A stretch of 64,000 bases of DNA from Balanoglossus misakiensis. Its lineage: Eukaryota > Hemichordata. The position numbers and the translations under genes were made by a program. Where the stretch lies: assembly GCA_040954595.2 (NCBI GenBank), contig CM082585.2:8804001-8868000 (forward strand), in the 5' to 3' direction. Positions 1-12,800 of the stretch are shown one piece after another. The notes under the pieces were generated by a model. The model saw nothing but the letters and a program-made list of their open reading frames with translations, ran no database searches and was not told the DNA's origin. How positions within the stretch are numbered: the stretch's first letter is position 1; each line of letters starts with the position of its first letter.

Positions 1-121
1 TTCCCTGTGATTTCTTAAAATTAAATTATACTTACTTTGGAGCTGTTTTACGTCCTGTATAAGTTGTGTTTCACGTGCTACTCTCATCTATAAGGCAAGG
101 GAAAAATACTTTGTATGGTCA

Positions 122-195
122 TCATAAATTCATCATCATCATCATCATCACCACCACCACCAGCAACACCACCACCGCCATCATCACCATCGCAG
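122..195. repeat. CAT/CAC microsatellite
   Basis: A run of CAT triplets passes into CAC/CCA triplets. It lies in the presumed intron or flank to the left of exon 275-439 of the minus-strand gene. Confidence 0.85.
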
Positions 196-274
196 CTTAT
201 GCCGTGACCATTTAGAATTGCAATATAACACTAAACTGCATAGATGCATGACCATTATTATTCCTTGCACTTAC

Positions 275-1499
275 CGAAAGAGCGATTTCTAAACCTTCTT
301 TGACCAAATCCAGTTTGTCGTAGAAATCCAATAAAATCGCCGCCGGTTCTTCTTGCTCCTCCGTTTCCGCATCATTTTCGTCATTTCCGCTTTTGCTGTC
401 GAGATAATCCGTTCTGATTTTGTTCCATTTTTCCTTATGCTATGAATCAAGGAAACAGAAAGATGTGTGAGCTGTCAACGGATTGCCGTGAAAAAAAAGC
501 TTGGGTAAGTCTGAACAACTCATACTATTTCATTTTCTCCGTTTGAGAGAAAACCCCGCGCTATTAGCCAAAAATGTTGAAATTCAAACGTGATTTCAAT
601 GACGTCATACTGTCCAATATCTGCAATGGGTCACAAACAATTTGTAATGAATTGTTGTTGTTTTTTACAACCCTATTTGCCCGAGCTCATGACTCGTTTT
701 ACGGCGGCTTGGGTTAATTTTTATCGGCAATTGTGACAACTACCCCCAATTAAAGTGAATGAAACCTATGATTTCACGCCTTGGACAATAGAACGTTTCT
801 ATTCCCTGTGAATGTACGCCATTTTGCCAGGATTTCTTTTAATCCCGGTTTGGAATGTCGAACAATCGCGATTTAGTTGAACCGACTAGCGTCATGAATT
901 TTGTATGAGAGCAACGACTTGTCATTCCCAAGCTCACAGTTCTATGAAGTCGGTCGTCCGAAAAATCAGATTTCCGAGCGACAATGACATCTACAACTCT
1001 TCCCCACGTGTGGTCGATTTTTATTCGGTATGTCGGATAAAGACCGGAGAAACCAATCGATATCCCGCTGTTTTGTGCATGTCTTTCCTCGATCGATGGC
1101 CGGTGTTTCTCTGAATGAATTCCTGCGTCTCAAACAATGATAGCAACGACAACGTCAATCATAGTGACGTCATCCCATTCTGCCGTGCATTTTGTGTAAA
1201 GCTGATGCTTAGGTTTTTGATTCCTTCACTAATATACTACTACTACTACTACAATGCTGTCACGAACAGAGCTATGAAAACAACCAGAAAACCAAACTGC
1301 CCCCACACAAATATATACTCACCACTCGTTCAAGTCTCTGGCAGATCTCTATGCTTCCAAGCCTCGTCTGTTTCTCGGGGTCTAGATCCAACACGCTGTC
1401 GAAAACGTCCAACACTGCGCAAAGTCCATCCTTCAATTCCTTGAGATTCGCCGACGTGAAGACCAGGGAAGACTTTCCATGTTTGTTTTCCTGCTCCAT
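275..1499 (-). CDS. Unrecognised protein, partial (gene runs off the left edge)
   Basis: Two minus-strand exons join in frame. The first covers 1323-1499 (ATG at 1499; 59 codons; donor GTGAGT). The second covers 275-439 (acceptor TTCATAG, donor GTAAGT; 55 codons). Both junctions are phase 0 and give a 114-residue open stretch with no stop. The product begins MEQENKHGKSSLVFTSANLK and is helical, acidic and leucine-rich, with a glutamate-rich patch followed by an LLDFYDKLDLVKEGL segment. I do not recognise the family. An acceptor-like AG at 1491-1492 (ending CAG, then GAA AAC in the same frame) means the ATG may be internal and exon 1 may be spliced to upstream exons, such as the candidate at 1986-2032, which ends in the matching phase. 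Remaining exons lie left of the window. No domain assignment is offered. Confidence 0.6.
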
Positions 1500-1985
1500 T
1501 GCAGTGGTACACACGTGAGGGAAAACTCAAAATGATTCTAGTCCTTTGGGGAAAATTACACTCGGGTAGTAATCCTCGGTATAGGGCTCTTGTTGTATCT
1601 AACGCACTGGTGATCAACAGGTGAGATGGAGCTTACACCTGTAAACAAGTGAAACGGACACGCCGTGAGTGAATTGATGAAATCGACACCGGGCTCACTT
1701 AAATTCAATTTCGCCCCAACGTCCCGTGTGTAAACACAAGTTTAGTATGAGCGCGCTGGAATGCGACGTAACGAGCCAGCAATGCGACCCCGAGATTATT
1801 TGATTTATACAACAATAAATTCAAGCGAAAATCAAATAAAGTACAACCACCCGCGTTGCGTGAATTTACAAGGGTCGTTGAATATTTAGACCTGCGTCGT
1901 GAGTATTTCACCTTTGTAGTTCAGTGGCAGCAGCCTGCGTGCATGGTTTGTAACAAAAGTCGAAACAGACATAAACAACTTATAC

Positions 1986-2032
1986 CTGGAATCCCATACT
2001 GAAATCCTTCTCGAATAACCCTGAGTCTGGTG
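1986..2032 (-). CDS. Candidate exon, unknown protein
   Basis: On the minus strand an acceptor (AACATAG) is followed by 47 coding-like nucleotides and then a GTATAA donor. Read with an incoming phase of 1 it encodes PDSGLFEKDFSMGFQ and leaves phase 0, which fits the exon at 1323-1490 if that exon uses its internal AG. It may therefore belong to the unrecognised left-edge gene. The evidence is splice-site fit only. Confidence 0.35.
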
Positions 2033-2071
2033 CTATGTTATCTAAACCGTTACAACGGTAATGGTTGTTGG

Positions 2072-2265
2072 TAAGGGAGTGTCCAGTTATCATACGAGGG
2101 GGGTGGGCCGAAGGAAAGGGGAGGGGTGCTATATTTTGCTTAATGCTTAAAGAGGGGATGGTCACATATTAGAAAGGGATGTTGGGGGAGGGTCATTTTT
2201 ATATAAATAGACCGTCCCCGATTTTCCCCTGGCCCTCCCTCTCATAATAAATGAAAGCTCCCTAA
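2072..2265. repeat. MITE-like element, GGGAG...CTCCC ends
   Basis: The segment begins with TAAGGGAG and ends with the inverted CTCCCTAA. The ends resemble those of the element at 27641-27878. The interior is purine-rich and non-coding. Confidence 0.45.
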
Positions 2266-5200
2266 CACACGATGGCGGTGTGATTACTCGTCCGTTCTGT
2301 TTGTATAGCGTACACTATGTTGTCATAACATCCCACTGGGGTATGATACCCCCTTGTGGTCAAGGAAGTCAAACAAGAAATGATACCGTCTTGTGGCCAA
2401 ATAACAACGAGAAAGCAAATAAACTTGATGTTTCTTAAATATTATCAAGGCCGTGTTACAAGGTATTTAAGGACATAGCAGTGTACTGAAACACAAATAA
2501 TTCATGTTTAAATTTAAAATACCCGAGCTGAGCTTCAAACTGCGTGTAAATCGAAAATCGCGAGAAAAGTCTTAAATTACAGGGATTTCAACGGTTCTAC
2601 GCCGTCCTAGGATATTGCGTTGTTTTGACGAGACAAAACGACAACTTTTAACAGGATGGGATAAATACGGCATACATACCTAATTTCTCAGGGTTTTTTT
2701 GGACGATGTCGCAGAGACTTTTACCACCAGACAACGCAGTGAAGTTGGTTACGTATCACTAAAACCACAGTGGTGTTTTTTTCAGTTTTAAATATTCTGC
2801 GTAAGTACACGTCATAAAGCCTGATATAGTGAGGTCGTATGGGTCGCGCGAAATAACGCGTGCCAGTTAAAGGTAGACGCGCTTGATTTCATCTAAACAA
2901 ACAGCCTTCGTGAAGAATGTTTCATTTCAACTTTTTATATTCAGCTCGGAGTAGATAAAAATCCGCTGGTTTCCATGTCAACGATGATCGCTCGTCTTGA
3001 AAATGTCAAAGTAAAAAGTCAGAACAATAAATATTGGTCGTGAAAGTTGGTTAAGCGTGAGCGCGAAGTATTACGTATATAAATTTTGCAATATTGTTGT
3101 TCGTTACGTCGAAAATGCATTTAAGGAGCAGTTGAAGCGGTTACTTAGCAACCGTTGACAAACTTCAACAAATGGAAGTCTTGTGGAAGCGATTGTCGAT
3201 AATAAAAACTGAGTCAGGGAAGCGAGGACTGTATCGCAACCATTGGTTACAAACGGGCACGTTCGGACACGACGGAAAACACGCAACCAGCATCCTTCAG
3301 GAGCCCCCCCCCCCCCCGTTAAACAGGCCGCTTGCAAACGACAACAAAAATTATGTAACAGAGCAAATAATAACTGATCTGCGTATCGTAGGAAGCCGTT
3401 ACTGCAGGGACACAGGAGAACTCGATTATCTATAAACTTAACTAGACATTATAATTCTCTGGCATCGTTTCAGAAAAACAATCACAAATCACCGCCTTGT
3501 CCGTTTCAACAAATTCGGCAGATGAAAACAACATTCTCATCCCAGCCACTAGACGATGACGTCTTTACTGCGGACGTAACAACAGTTTGGTGCTATTTTT
3601 AATCGATCGACAACCCCCAGAGATAAAATAAAATCGTGACTGTCCCCACCCCCGTCCGCCTTCTCAACGAGCCAATGACGTCAGAGGGACCGATTCTTTG
3701 TTGTCTTCGCCAAACGCTGGTTGCTAATGAGGCAAAATTGAGGTCAGTCGTGACCAGAAGCGTTTAGGTAATTGTACTACCCGGAGTGGAATATAACAGT
3801 AATAGATTGTATGTTCCCACCTTCAGATAAATCATAGACACTTCTGTAGTGGCTATGCATAAATCAACTCAGGGAATAATACTTCTTCTTTCATGTATCG
3901 TTTGCGATTGCCAAAGCTTCAAGAGCTGCGCGTGTATCGAATTGGAAATTGTCCATAGAAAAATAGTTGGTGAAAAACGACCAACGAGACATTTTTCATA
4001 TTCAATCGCTGAATTCCTGGCCCTGTGTTGTATATTAGCATATGATATGATTTTGAAAGCGCGAATTTCAAAAAAAAACCCAAAGAATTGCGATTACAAG
4101 AAGAGTCACTATACTTAAAACTTTGTTTAGCCTCGGTCCAGAAATTACCTTTCGATACTGTATTGATTTTGTTTAGTTCGATTGTATGTAGGCCTATAAA
4201 TTAGTATATTTGGAATTTCTCCGAGCTAAACATCTGGAGAAAAATCGATTGCATATTTTCAGGCCGGGGTAACGCTGCAACGATATTAATACAAAGCTGT
4301 AACTTTAAAGTAATTTGTCAGAATAATTCATGACAGAAGCAGGTCAGATACATTTGTGTGACAAGACCATCGGAAACTTTCAGAAAGAGCGCGCTGGAAG
4401 TGAATGTTAGTTTGGGTTGTCTGAGCTGCACATGTTCGAATTTTCTGTTTTATATTAGAAAACGTCGTCTGCATTGTTTCCGACGTTTAGGGAGACCCTG
4501 CCAACCAGTAGGTGTTTTATCAACGTGACATGAGAATGAGATAACAATGTATTCACGCGTTGTTTGCCGTGATGTACGTTGCGACACAAAGTAACAACGC
4601 GTTGTTTGCAGTGGTGTATAGTATGTGGTGCATTTTGTAACCGTCTCCCAGACAGGACGACCGCCTCTCTTAACCCCTTCACCCCCAGTTTCCTCTTTAG
4701 AGGTCTAGCCTTACCATAGAAAACAATAGGTTTGGACTGAACCATCCTGTTGAAATGGTTAGAACTCCTCATTTCAACCCACGGACCTCTGATGCTATAA
4801 AGTCTGTCCCATGGTATGGGTTAAACGGGTTCGAAGCGGTAACTTTTCTCTCGGTGTATTATCGTTCTCTCTTCAACTTCTTGTTGACACGTCAAATACT
4901 GTGGGTGTCAACACATTGCTGCAAGAACTGGAAACTGCAGTTGATATGTACATTCGTGTACAATTGCACATCCATCTACCATGTGGTAATACAAAGGAAA
5001 GCGGCCCTTGATTTTGGTACATGGGACGCAAACCCAGAAAATTTCATAAAGTGGCGATGACTGCTTACACCGCCCACAGAAAAGGGAACTACTTGTTAAA
5101 ATAAATCCTGTGGTGTGCAGTACAGGCCCTATAAACTGATACGCCAACGAACAGAAATCTTATATATTCCGAGATAAGTGATATATTAAAATATTTCCAT

Positions 5201-5382
5201 CTAAGTCCGAACACTATAGACGTGACTTCAAAATGTGACCACCATTTTTAGTCTTGTAAGTTGTAAATTAAACATTATTTGCTTATACATGTATTCCTCT
5301 GTACGGCTGAAGGGCTCCGTATAGTATGAAGGGCACGTCACCGGTTGATTTGATTTGATACAGAAAGATTATCCACACTTAC
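2266..5382. other. Non-coding stretch
   Basis: No coding region is recognisable. It contains a poly-C run near 3304-3317 and, at 4674-4748, a copy of a short foldback repeat that recurs at 14419-14510 and 17885-17968. TGACGTCA occurs at 3676-3683. Short ORFs here have no family signature. Confidence 0.5.
4674..4748. repeat. Short dispersed foldback repeat, copy 1
   Basis: It shares the core TTACCATAGAAAACAA plus an 'AGAGGTC' block and flanking CCCCTTCACCCCCAG with copies at 14419-14510 (inverted) and 17885-17968. The ends of the family (CCCTTTCACC and GGGGGTGAAA in the 14.4-kb copy) are mutually inverted, as in a small non-autonomous element. Confidence 0.6.
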
Positions 5383-5483
5383 CGATGATTTGAGTCCGTT
5401 CTGCCGCGGTACTGAGAGAAACTGACTTCTCTTTGAGAGTTCGTTTGGCCCGTTTGAAAAACGAACCATCAAAACAACCGATT
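5383..5483 (-). CDS. Candidate exon, unknown protein
   Basis: On the minus strand there is an acceptor (GTATTAG), a 101-nt segment open in two frames, and a strong GTAAGT donor. One frame reads FDGSFFKRAKRTLKEKS, the other VVLMVRFSNGPNELSKRSQF. I cannot decide which frame is used. It may belong to the same minus-strand gene as the exons at 1986 and 7886, or it may be chance. Confidence 0.3.
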
Positions 5484-7885
5484 CTAATACTAGATTTTTG
5501 TTACGATTTACCAGAAACGTTTCCAGTGCCGTGTGAAGACACCCATGCTAATCGTTAAGAAATTGCGCCGAAACTCGTGTCCCTTTACAGAAGTCAAGAC
5601 GGTTCAGCGGGGAGCTGGTGGTTGAAAGTCCCAAGATATCCGTGTAGGTCTACAGGTATGATTAATTTTAGTGTCACAGCTACCAGATTTGAGAGGGGAA
5701 AAACAGGAACGCGCGCGCCGAGTCAAGAATGTTGATTACAAAATTCCATGGTCACTATCTGACCGCGCGACATGATATGGACACCGAAATTAAACATGGG
5801 ACGTTGGCTTACGTTGCGCGTTGCCGGCTTTGGCAAATAGATATCCTACCTGTGATCATTACCATGCAGTGTAAACAAAGACACGTGATCAAAATACCAG
5901 ATTGGGTGATAGATAGGGAACCCTGTCGCTCTGAATCGGCAAGATGTTCAATTTCTAATCTGCTTCTGTTATGAAAAATCAACAGGTGGTTACGTTGAGG
6001 GGGCTATTTCGGGTGTCACAGAGAAATGTACAAACGGCTCACAGTGCCAGTCCTGCCTCACCTATCTTCAGTCATATGATATAAATTAGCCAAATTTACA
6101 ACACACTATACAAATGGCAATAATGACGCCGCGCAATGTATTTTAAGTTTAAAGGAACCTCAGGAATTTCATTGGGCTCAGTTTTAATTAATCCTTATCC
6201 GAGAATCGGGAATTGCATTGTTAATCGATCGCTGGCATTGTGTCCTGGGCACAGGGAATTCTTTGAAAGACAAGCGGTTTGACGTAAATCATAAATAAGA
6301 AATGGCTTCCCGGGAGGGTTTTGAAAGTGATAGTGTGCATTACAAGCGTTTTCACACTGAACAGAATGACAGGGTGATACATGTGATAATTGCATATACA
6401 GTATGGTGGTCTGAGGAAAGCTTCTAGTATCATGACTTATTGCATAAACGATACACGCTCTCACCGAGTTAGTGACAAGTATAACAAAATTATCATGATT
6501 TCTAACGAAATCTAGAGACTAGCTTTACGTCGTTGTTCCTATTTTGGCCATACAGCTAGCTTCTATGTTCAATGATATTACTCATGACGCGCAGAAATTT
6601 CATACTCGATAGTTCGGTGTGTTTGTGAGAGCAAGAACAGAACATGGATGACTTTTGACATAAGAATTTGTGGTCTTTTGTTAGATGGTGATGTGTTGGG
6701 GGAGAGGGTTACAGCGAATGTCTGACTCACGCAACCACCCGTTACTAAGCTGGTTTCTCCCGATCGCGTCGCAGGCCAACAATGCGAGACGACGCAACAC
6801 AGGCCCCGCGGGCACACACTTGAGAATAATGGTTTGAGCACTCAACGACTTCTTCGTGTTGTGAAAGCTCACCTATAGCCAGATGTTTAGCTGATGGAAG
6901 GGGGGAGTGGACGTGTACATTGTGTGTTCATTGCCTCCCGGCTAGTATAGTTATACCACAAGTACCTCCATGGTTATACTGTAGTCGTGGAGAACTCGTA
7001 CTGCCTCAGCGTCAGAACCAGTGCATGGACACTGAGATATTACTACTCTGGTGCATGGGATAGTGTGTGTTAGGTGTCAGTGTGGCCATGAGGTCTGAAA
7101 ATTCACCAACGTTTTGCACCAATCGTTCGGTTTGTGGTGCAAGTGCGTCCGCGCATTTACATCTGGTGATAATTGTCATTGATGTGCGCATTATAACTGT
7201 CACCCACTAGATCATGCACGCTCGAGGTGTCATCGCTACCGGTTCGATCGGCACGAATGCTTGCTCTTTCTGTCTGCTGGCCGTTATAATTACCCACATG
7301 TACACCAGCCACAGCGATTGCTAGTTATAAAAAAGGAAGAATTCCCGCGGGGCTGTGCTTACGTGCACGACATCGACGGTATCCGTAAGATCGGTGCCGC
7401 ATACATTATACACATTGCGTAACACAGGTAGTCGGGGAACACTTTGAATTGTGAGGGTTTAATGCCGTTCTGTTGCAACAAATAACTTGCCTTTCTGACT
7501 CTTTAAAACCTCTGAAACAATCAACGTGTCAGTTGCTCTACTTTAGGGATCAGCTGAAGTTAATTACGTGATGAAACGGACACCAGCAATCAAGACGATT
7601 CGTTTCCATGGCAGCGCGCGCGACGAGATAGGTAATTCACGCAAGGCTGTCGTCATTATACGTCATCACACACGCGGTCATGTCGCATAACAAAGTGTTA
7701 AAAAGCCTTATATATTTTTAAGAAGACGGGCAGTCAAGGCTCTATGTCGCTCGGAAATTGAAGATTTTGTAAGAAAGAGTAAATGTGTGTATAGTTTTTG
7801 TTATACACAGACACAAACACGTCTCGTGTCTACTATACCCGATACAATTAGACAACACGAGGAGACAATTTACTGCCATGCTCAC
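5484..7885. other. Non-coding stretch
   Basis: No gene is recognised. The reverse complement of AACCACCTGTT lies at 5981-5991. Short ORFs on both strands lack domain signatures. Confidence 0.45.
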
Positions 7886-8083
7886 CTGGTAAGCGAATCC
7901 GTTCTTCGTCGTTTTCTGCACTCCTACACACAACGGAAGGTCTAACACCGTCTAGAATATTGGCTGATCTAAACACCAGTCTGTGTATACGCGTTCCGTA
8001 TTCCGTGTTGATGCAAAACTCCGTTTCTTCGTGGTTTCTTAACGGTGTCGCGTAGGGAGATATATCAGTGTACGAAATAAAGC
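7886..8083 (-). CDS. Candidate exon, unknown protein
   Basis: The minus strand has a long open frame (including EETEFCINTEYGTRIHRLVF, then RSANILDGVRPSVVCRSAEN) ending in CCA G followed by a GTGAGC donor, phase 1. The putative acceptor (CGGACAG) lacks a good pyrimidine tract and abuts the foldback repeat at about 8090, so the 5' boundary is uncertain. The family is not recognised. It could be an exon of the left-edge minus-strand gene. Confidence 0.35.
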
Positions 8084-8089
8084 CTGTCC

Positions 8090-8450
8090 GACAGTCCGAG
8101 ACTGGTTGTTTTTCTGTAGGACTGGTAAAAATAAAATGTTACCAGTCCGACAGACAGGTTGAATTTAGCGTGGGAGTTGACCAGAGGTATCATGGTATCT
8201 TTTAGACTTTCCCCAGTTCATGTATTGCAAATAAAAGAAACAATGATGTAAAAGTTTGAAAATTATCAAATCAAAGTAATGTAAAGAGAAAGATGATTCC
8301 ATCCCATCTTCAATTGTTCACAGATAAGGTAATAGCTTCTCAGTTGTATTTGATTACATTTAATTGTAAGGCATAATATCAGGACTGGTAAGTTTTTGGC
8401 AGGACTGGCAACTTTTTGAAGTTGCCAGTCCTGGTGACTGGTTGATATTT
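8090..8450. repeat. Foldback repeat built on GGACTGGTAA/GGACTGGCAAC
   Basis: Inverted copies of GGACTGGTAA / TTACCAGTCC occur near 8120-8152. A perfect 14-bp hairpin lies at 8401-8414 with 8419-8432 around a 4-nt loop. Repeated CAGTCC units mark this as a small mobile or foldback element. Confidence 0.6.
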
Positions 8451-9885
8451 CCTATGAATTTCGAACACTGGATATATGCTTGTAACTTGCGCGGGTAACT
8501 GACCGGAGATGAAGACTGTATGTACCGCAGACGTCGCCGACGTGTTACCGTTTTACCAGGAATACAGTCATGTTTCCGCTTACATAAGAGACATCAAATG
8601 CGTAAATTGAAACGTTGTGACCGCTAAATGCGAAAACGCGACGGAAGAACACAAAGGGTGATGATCTCTTGAGCGACGTCGACCGACTTCACCCAGTAAA
8701 TAAAAACCCACTGAATTAATAAGATATTGTCATATTGTTATGTAAATATATAACGTCGATGGGGATTTATCCGTGGCTGAGGAGTTAGTCACGTTCTTGT
8801 TTTGAACTCCTACGACAAAACATATTCGAACTCCAGCTTCTGATAGATATGCGCGTAACGTGTATATGAATTTGGTATCTTGAGACGCAAGCTCGGATGA
8901 AATAAAGTTGCGGTTACAGTGCATTACGAATATGCAAACATATACGGCATAAATATATTTTTTTTTTATTCTGTTATTTTAGCTTCGAAACTATAACACT
9001 TTTATCGCAGTACACTTGGTAAGCATACGCGGAAAGTTTGAGGGGCATTTTTGTTGTTTTGCAGTCAAGTCAGCGGAAAATTAACTTTCTCTACAAGAAA
9101 AGGCACACCGGTAATCCTTTAAACGAATATAAATGATAAAATCAGAAAATGATCGACAAAATACCGTCGAAAAGTGTAACCACCTGTTAAAATAAAAACA
9201 AAAGAATGTTCCCTTGTGAGAGGGCGCTAAACATATAGCTGACATGTGTTCATCACATGACCTTGATAAGTCGTAGATACACGTCGTTATGTGCATCTAG
9301 AATAGCCAAAATGTCAAAACACAAACACACAACAAAGGCGTCCAGTGATCATGTCCTCCAAAATATTTTATTCTTTCATCGCAAACCACTCAAAGTATAA
9401 ATACTCTACAGATAAATTAATTTTGAATTAAACTTCATCGTAAAACTTACATTTCATCCGATTTTCCAGCTTACAGTAGGTAAATCAAGATAGGACTTCG
9501 AGTCATTATATTGTACATTTGTAACTAGAAAATCTAACACACATCTGAACCAGTTCAGTGACTAAATGAAAATATATCAATATTCAAAAATATTCAAATT
9601 TTTTTCAGTATATTCCTGCTGCAGAAAAATATCTTATGATGAAAAATGTATAAAATTTCACTGTTGAATTGGCAGAGATTTTTTGAGGTGTTTGTACACA
9701 TTTCAGGGCTTCATGTGGCAATATTATAACTTTCGGTAATGGCACATCAGAGCTTGGTGACCTTCAGTGACCTTCAACTTCCTGAGTACTGAGTCCCATA
9801 TAGAATTAATGGAAAGAGGAGCTTTAGAAATCAAATCCAACCATCTCAGCTGCACGTTTTAAAAATCGAATAAAGTTCACTCTGT
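8451..9885. other. Intergenic stretch and ERCC5 3' UTR
   Basis: Roughly 9370-9885 is probably the ERCC5 3' untranslated region (minus strand). The rest shows no gene. AACCACCTGTT occurs at 9178-9188. Confidence 0.45.
9367..9372 (-). promoter_or_regulatory. Candidate poly(A) signal of ERCC5
   Basis: AATAAA on the minus strand, about 0.5 kb beyond the ERCC5 stop codon. Confidence 0.4.
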
Positions 9886-12800
9886 TTAATCAGAATCGCT
9901 GCCGCTCTCGGAGAGTGTCACTTCACTAACGATCTGCTTCCCGCTTTTCGACATTACAGACTTCTCATGTTTCCTTCCTTTTCTCAGATTCTTCCCCGGG
10001 ATAGATTTTCCCTTTGTCGTCTTCCTTCCGACATCCTCGGCTTTGGTGGTGGCCCCTTTCCTGGCTTGTTCCGGGTTTCTCTCGCTTGATGCAGTGAAGT
10101 CTGCCGAGTTACTGGCAGATTCAGATTCGCTTTCAGATTCACATTTGGCTGGCTTTCCTTTCTGTGTTTCTGCCTTCTCCGAGTTCTGTGCGCCTGTGGG
10201 GCTGTCTGCCAACTGATCGCCTCGCAAGAGTCTATTCAACACTCGTTTTACTCGTTTGCTCTTTATTTCCCTGGGTTGGCCGAATTCGGTCGGAAAGTAG
10301 GCGTTAATCTTGGTCTGCGTCTGTAAGGATTAGGTATTAAACATTAGAGGGATACATGCCTGTCTACAGTTACAGGGGGTGTCACATTTCCAATCTATGG
10401 CTCTCTATTGTGTGTCTCAATTTAGCAGCAAAACTACCGTAATAACAGAGAAAAGTTCTTACATTTGTTTCCGTCAATCTCTTCATGACTGGCAACAGCA
10501 TCTCATCCACCTTTGTTCGACTCCATCCAAATTTCTCGTTCGCAAATGTGACACAAGATTAAGGAAGAAAACACAATCATATTACTATACTGAACACAAC
10601 AGGGATTAACCTGAGTTTGTGTTTAGGGGGAGATGCTATGTGAATTTTACTGCTGTTCTGCACTAAAATCTGAGCTCTGTCCACCATCGTGTGTATCCAC
10701 GTGTAACGCATAAAAGGATATTCCCGGAGATCCTGTAAATTGGGAACTCCCCACTGGAACGCTTCCTCGGATTCATCCACTGCCGGACGCAGATAGGCTT
10801 GCTCCACGGCCGGATTGGGAAACCCGGGCTTCACGGTCACGGCTCTCATTTTAGACTTCAGTTTGGTTTCCGTCGGCGGATTTACTTCTGTCTGAGCTTG
10901 AGCCCACCATTCCCTTGGGAGTAAACAATAACAAGACTAAGCAAAATCTGATTGAAGCAACTGCATGTTTGACTGACCAATGAGTGCTGCTAGATATACT
11001 TCGACAATTGCACATTACAATATTATAATGACTAGAAATTTTTTACCGGAATGCTTGCAGTCCTTCCAGACTTTTCCCTTGGAATTCATGGAGTAATTCC
11101 AGCGCCGTGACACCGCCAACACCAGCTATTCCCTCTGTGTAGTCACTGCCAACGAGATAGGCCACCTGGATCATCTTGTCGCGGGTCAACACTGCAAGAA
11201 AAACACACCTGTACTATGTTACACTGCCCCTCATTGGTTGAAGAAATCAGTGGAATCTCCTCATGCAGTTTTGATGTTTGGATTGTACTTAGTGAATCTT
11301 CCATGGTTGGACCATCTGATTATTCACACCAGGGGTGTCAGGGTAACCCCCACCCACGCCAGTTCAGCAACACACCCAACTTACAGAGTTGACTCTTAAT
11401 CCCCTCGGCCGAGTAGAACTCCACATACTTCCGCTTGTTGAACAGATTCTTGTAGACCCTCTTGCCGCCGAACAGCCAGACATCGCTGTCGTCCGTCACC
11501 GTACCCACGGTCAGATTGCGTATGTCAAGATACGCACACTGGGCCTCAGCTTCTTGTGGACTCACGAGGTACGGCAGACCGAACAATTTCAGTAGCTCCT
11601 GTTTTGGGGATCACAAGAAAGACGATCTGAGTGTTAATTAAAATGTTTCTATCATACAGCTGCAATGTACAACATGGAGAAATTAATGCATGTGAATATG
11701 ACATTGTCAGATCGCTATGGTGACATCATGTATTAGATTGACATCATCTTACCTGCGCCTCGACGTACATCTGATCTGTGATGGAAACTCCAAATCGTTC
11801 TTGTTTGTTTTTCTCCGCTTGTAAAACTTGTCCCTCGCTCTCCAATTCAGCTTTCATTGTTTCTAGATCTTCCTGCAACAGAGAAGTCTGTGTGGTTAGA
11901 AAAATTCAGATACGCAGACAGACTCAGCACTGAAAATGTGATATGTAATATGCTTTGCTCTCACGTGCTTTTCCCAACTGTTAGCAGATTCCCGATTTGG
12001 GTTTGAAAAAAGTTTTCTATGCTCATTACCCAGAAATCATAATATGACAATGACAAGAGACCCACCACAGTTTTACCAGCCCATTCCGTGACCGCAGCTG
12101 GTATCTCAATTTCCTCAGACTCACTCTCCCCGCCACTTTTCTCAGAAATCTCTCCCACATCAGGTTCCTCCGCCTTGTCTCCCTTGGCAACCACCGCCAC
12201 ATCTCTCTCCTCCGTGTCCACGACGATAACATCATTGCTGTCCTCCCCCCTGGCGTCGAAAAGTTTCTGATACTGCGCAGTGATATCAATCACTTCACGC
12301 GGTGATGAGGCCGGCGACTTCTTTTGGTTTGCAGGTTTTTCCTGTATGAATACTTCAGCAGGAAATAGTTCGTCTTCAGCAGTTGCCTTGGTAGGGTCAA
12401 AGGTTATTTCGATGAAGTCATCTGCAATTTAAAATAAGCTATTACTGTTGCTTGTCTTAGTAGGTCAAGTGCATCAGACACAACTTGATTTCCATTTTTT
12501 TCGGATACTTATTTCATGAATTAACCCTGCTAACAATGATTGTTTTCAGATGAAACAGGAAAGAGATGAATACCTTCAGAACTGCTGTCTTCCTCCTCTT
12601 TTGTCTTTGCCATTCCATTCTTGTCTTCTTCCAACCTCTTGTCAGCAACCTGCAAACTTTCAACCACATTTTTCTTTCCTCTGTGCACATCTGACACACA
12701 GTCTAGAACACGTGCAGGCACGGCCAAGTCTACTACAGCAACAGGGTCACTGCGGAGAGCCTTAATTTTGTTCTTATCTGATCGTTGCCAGTCATCTGGA

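Noticed and set aside
7241-7330. GGTTCGAT-type box suggesting a tRNA
   Set aside because: No acceptor stem, anticodon arm or A box at proper spacing could be found.
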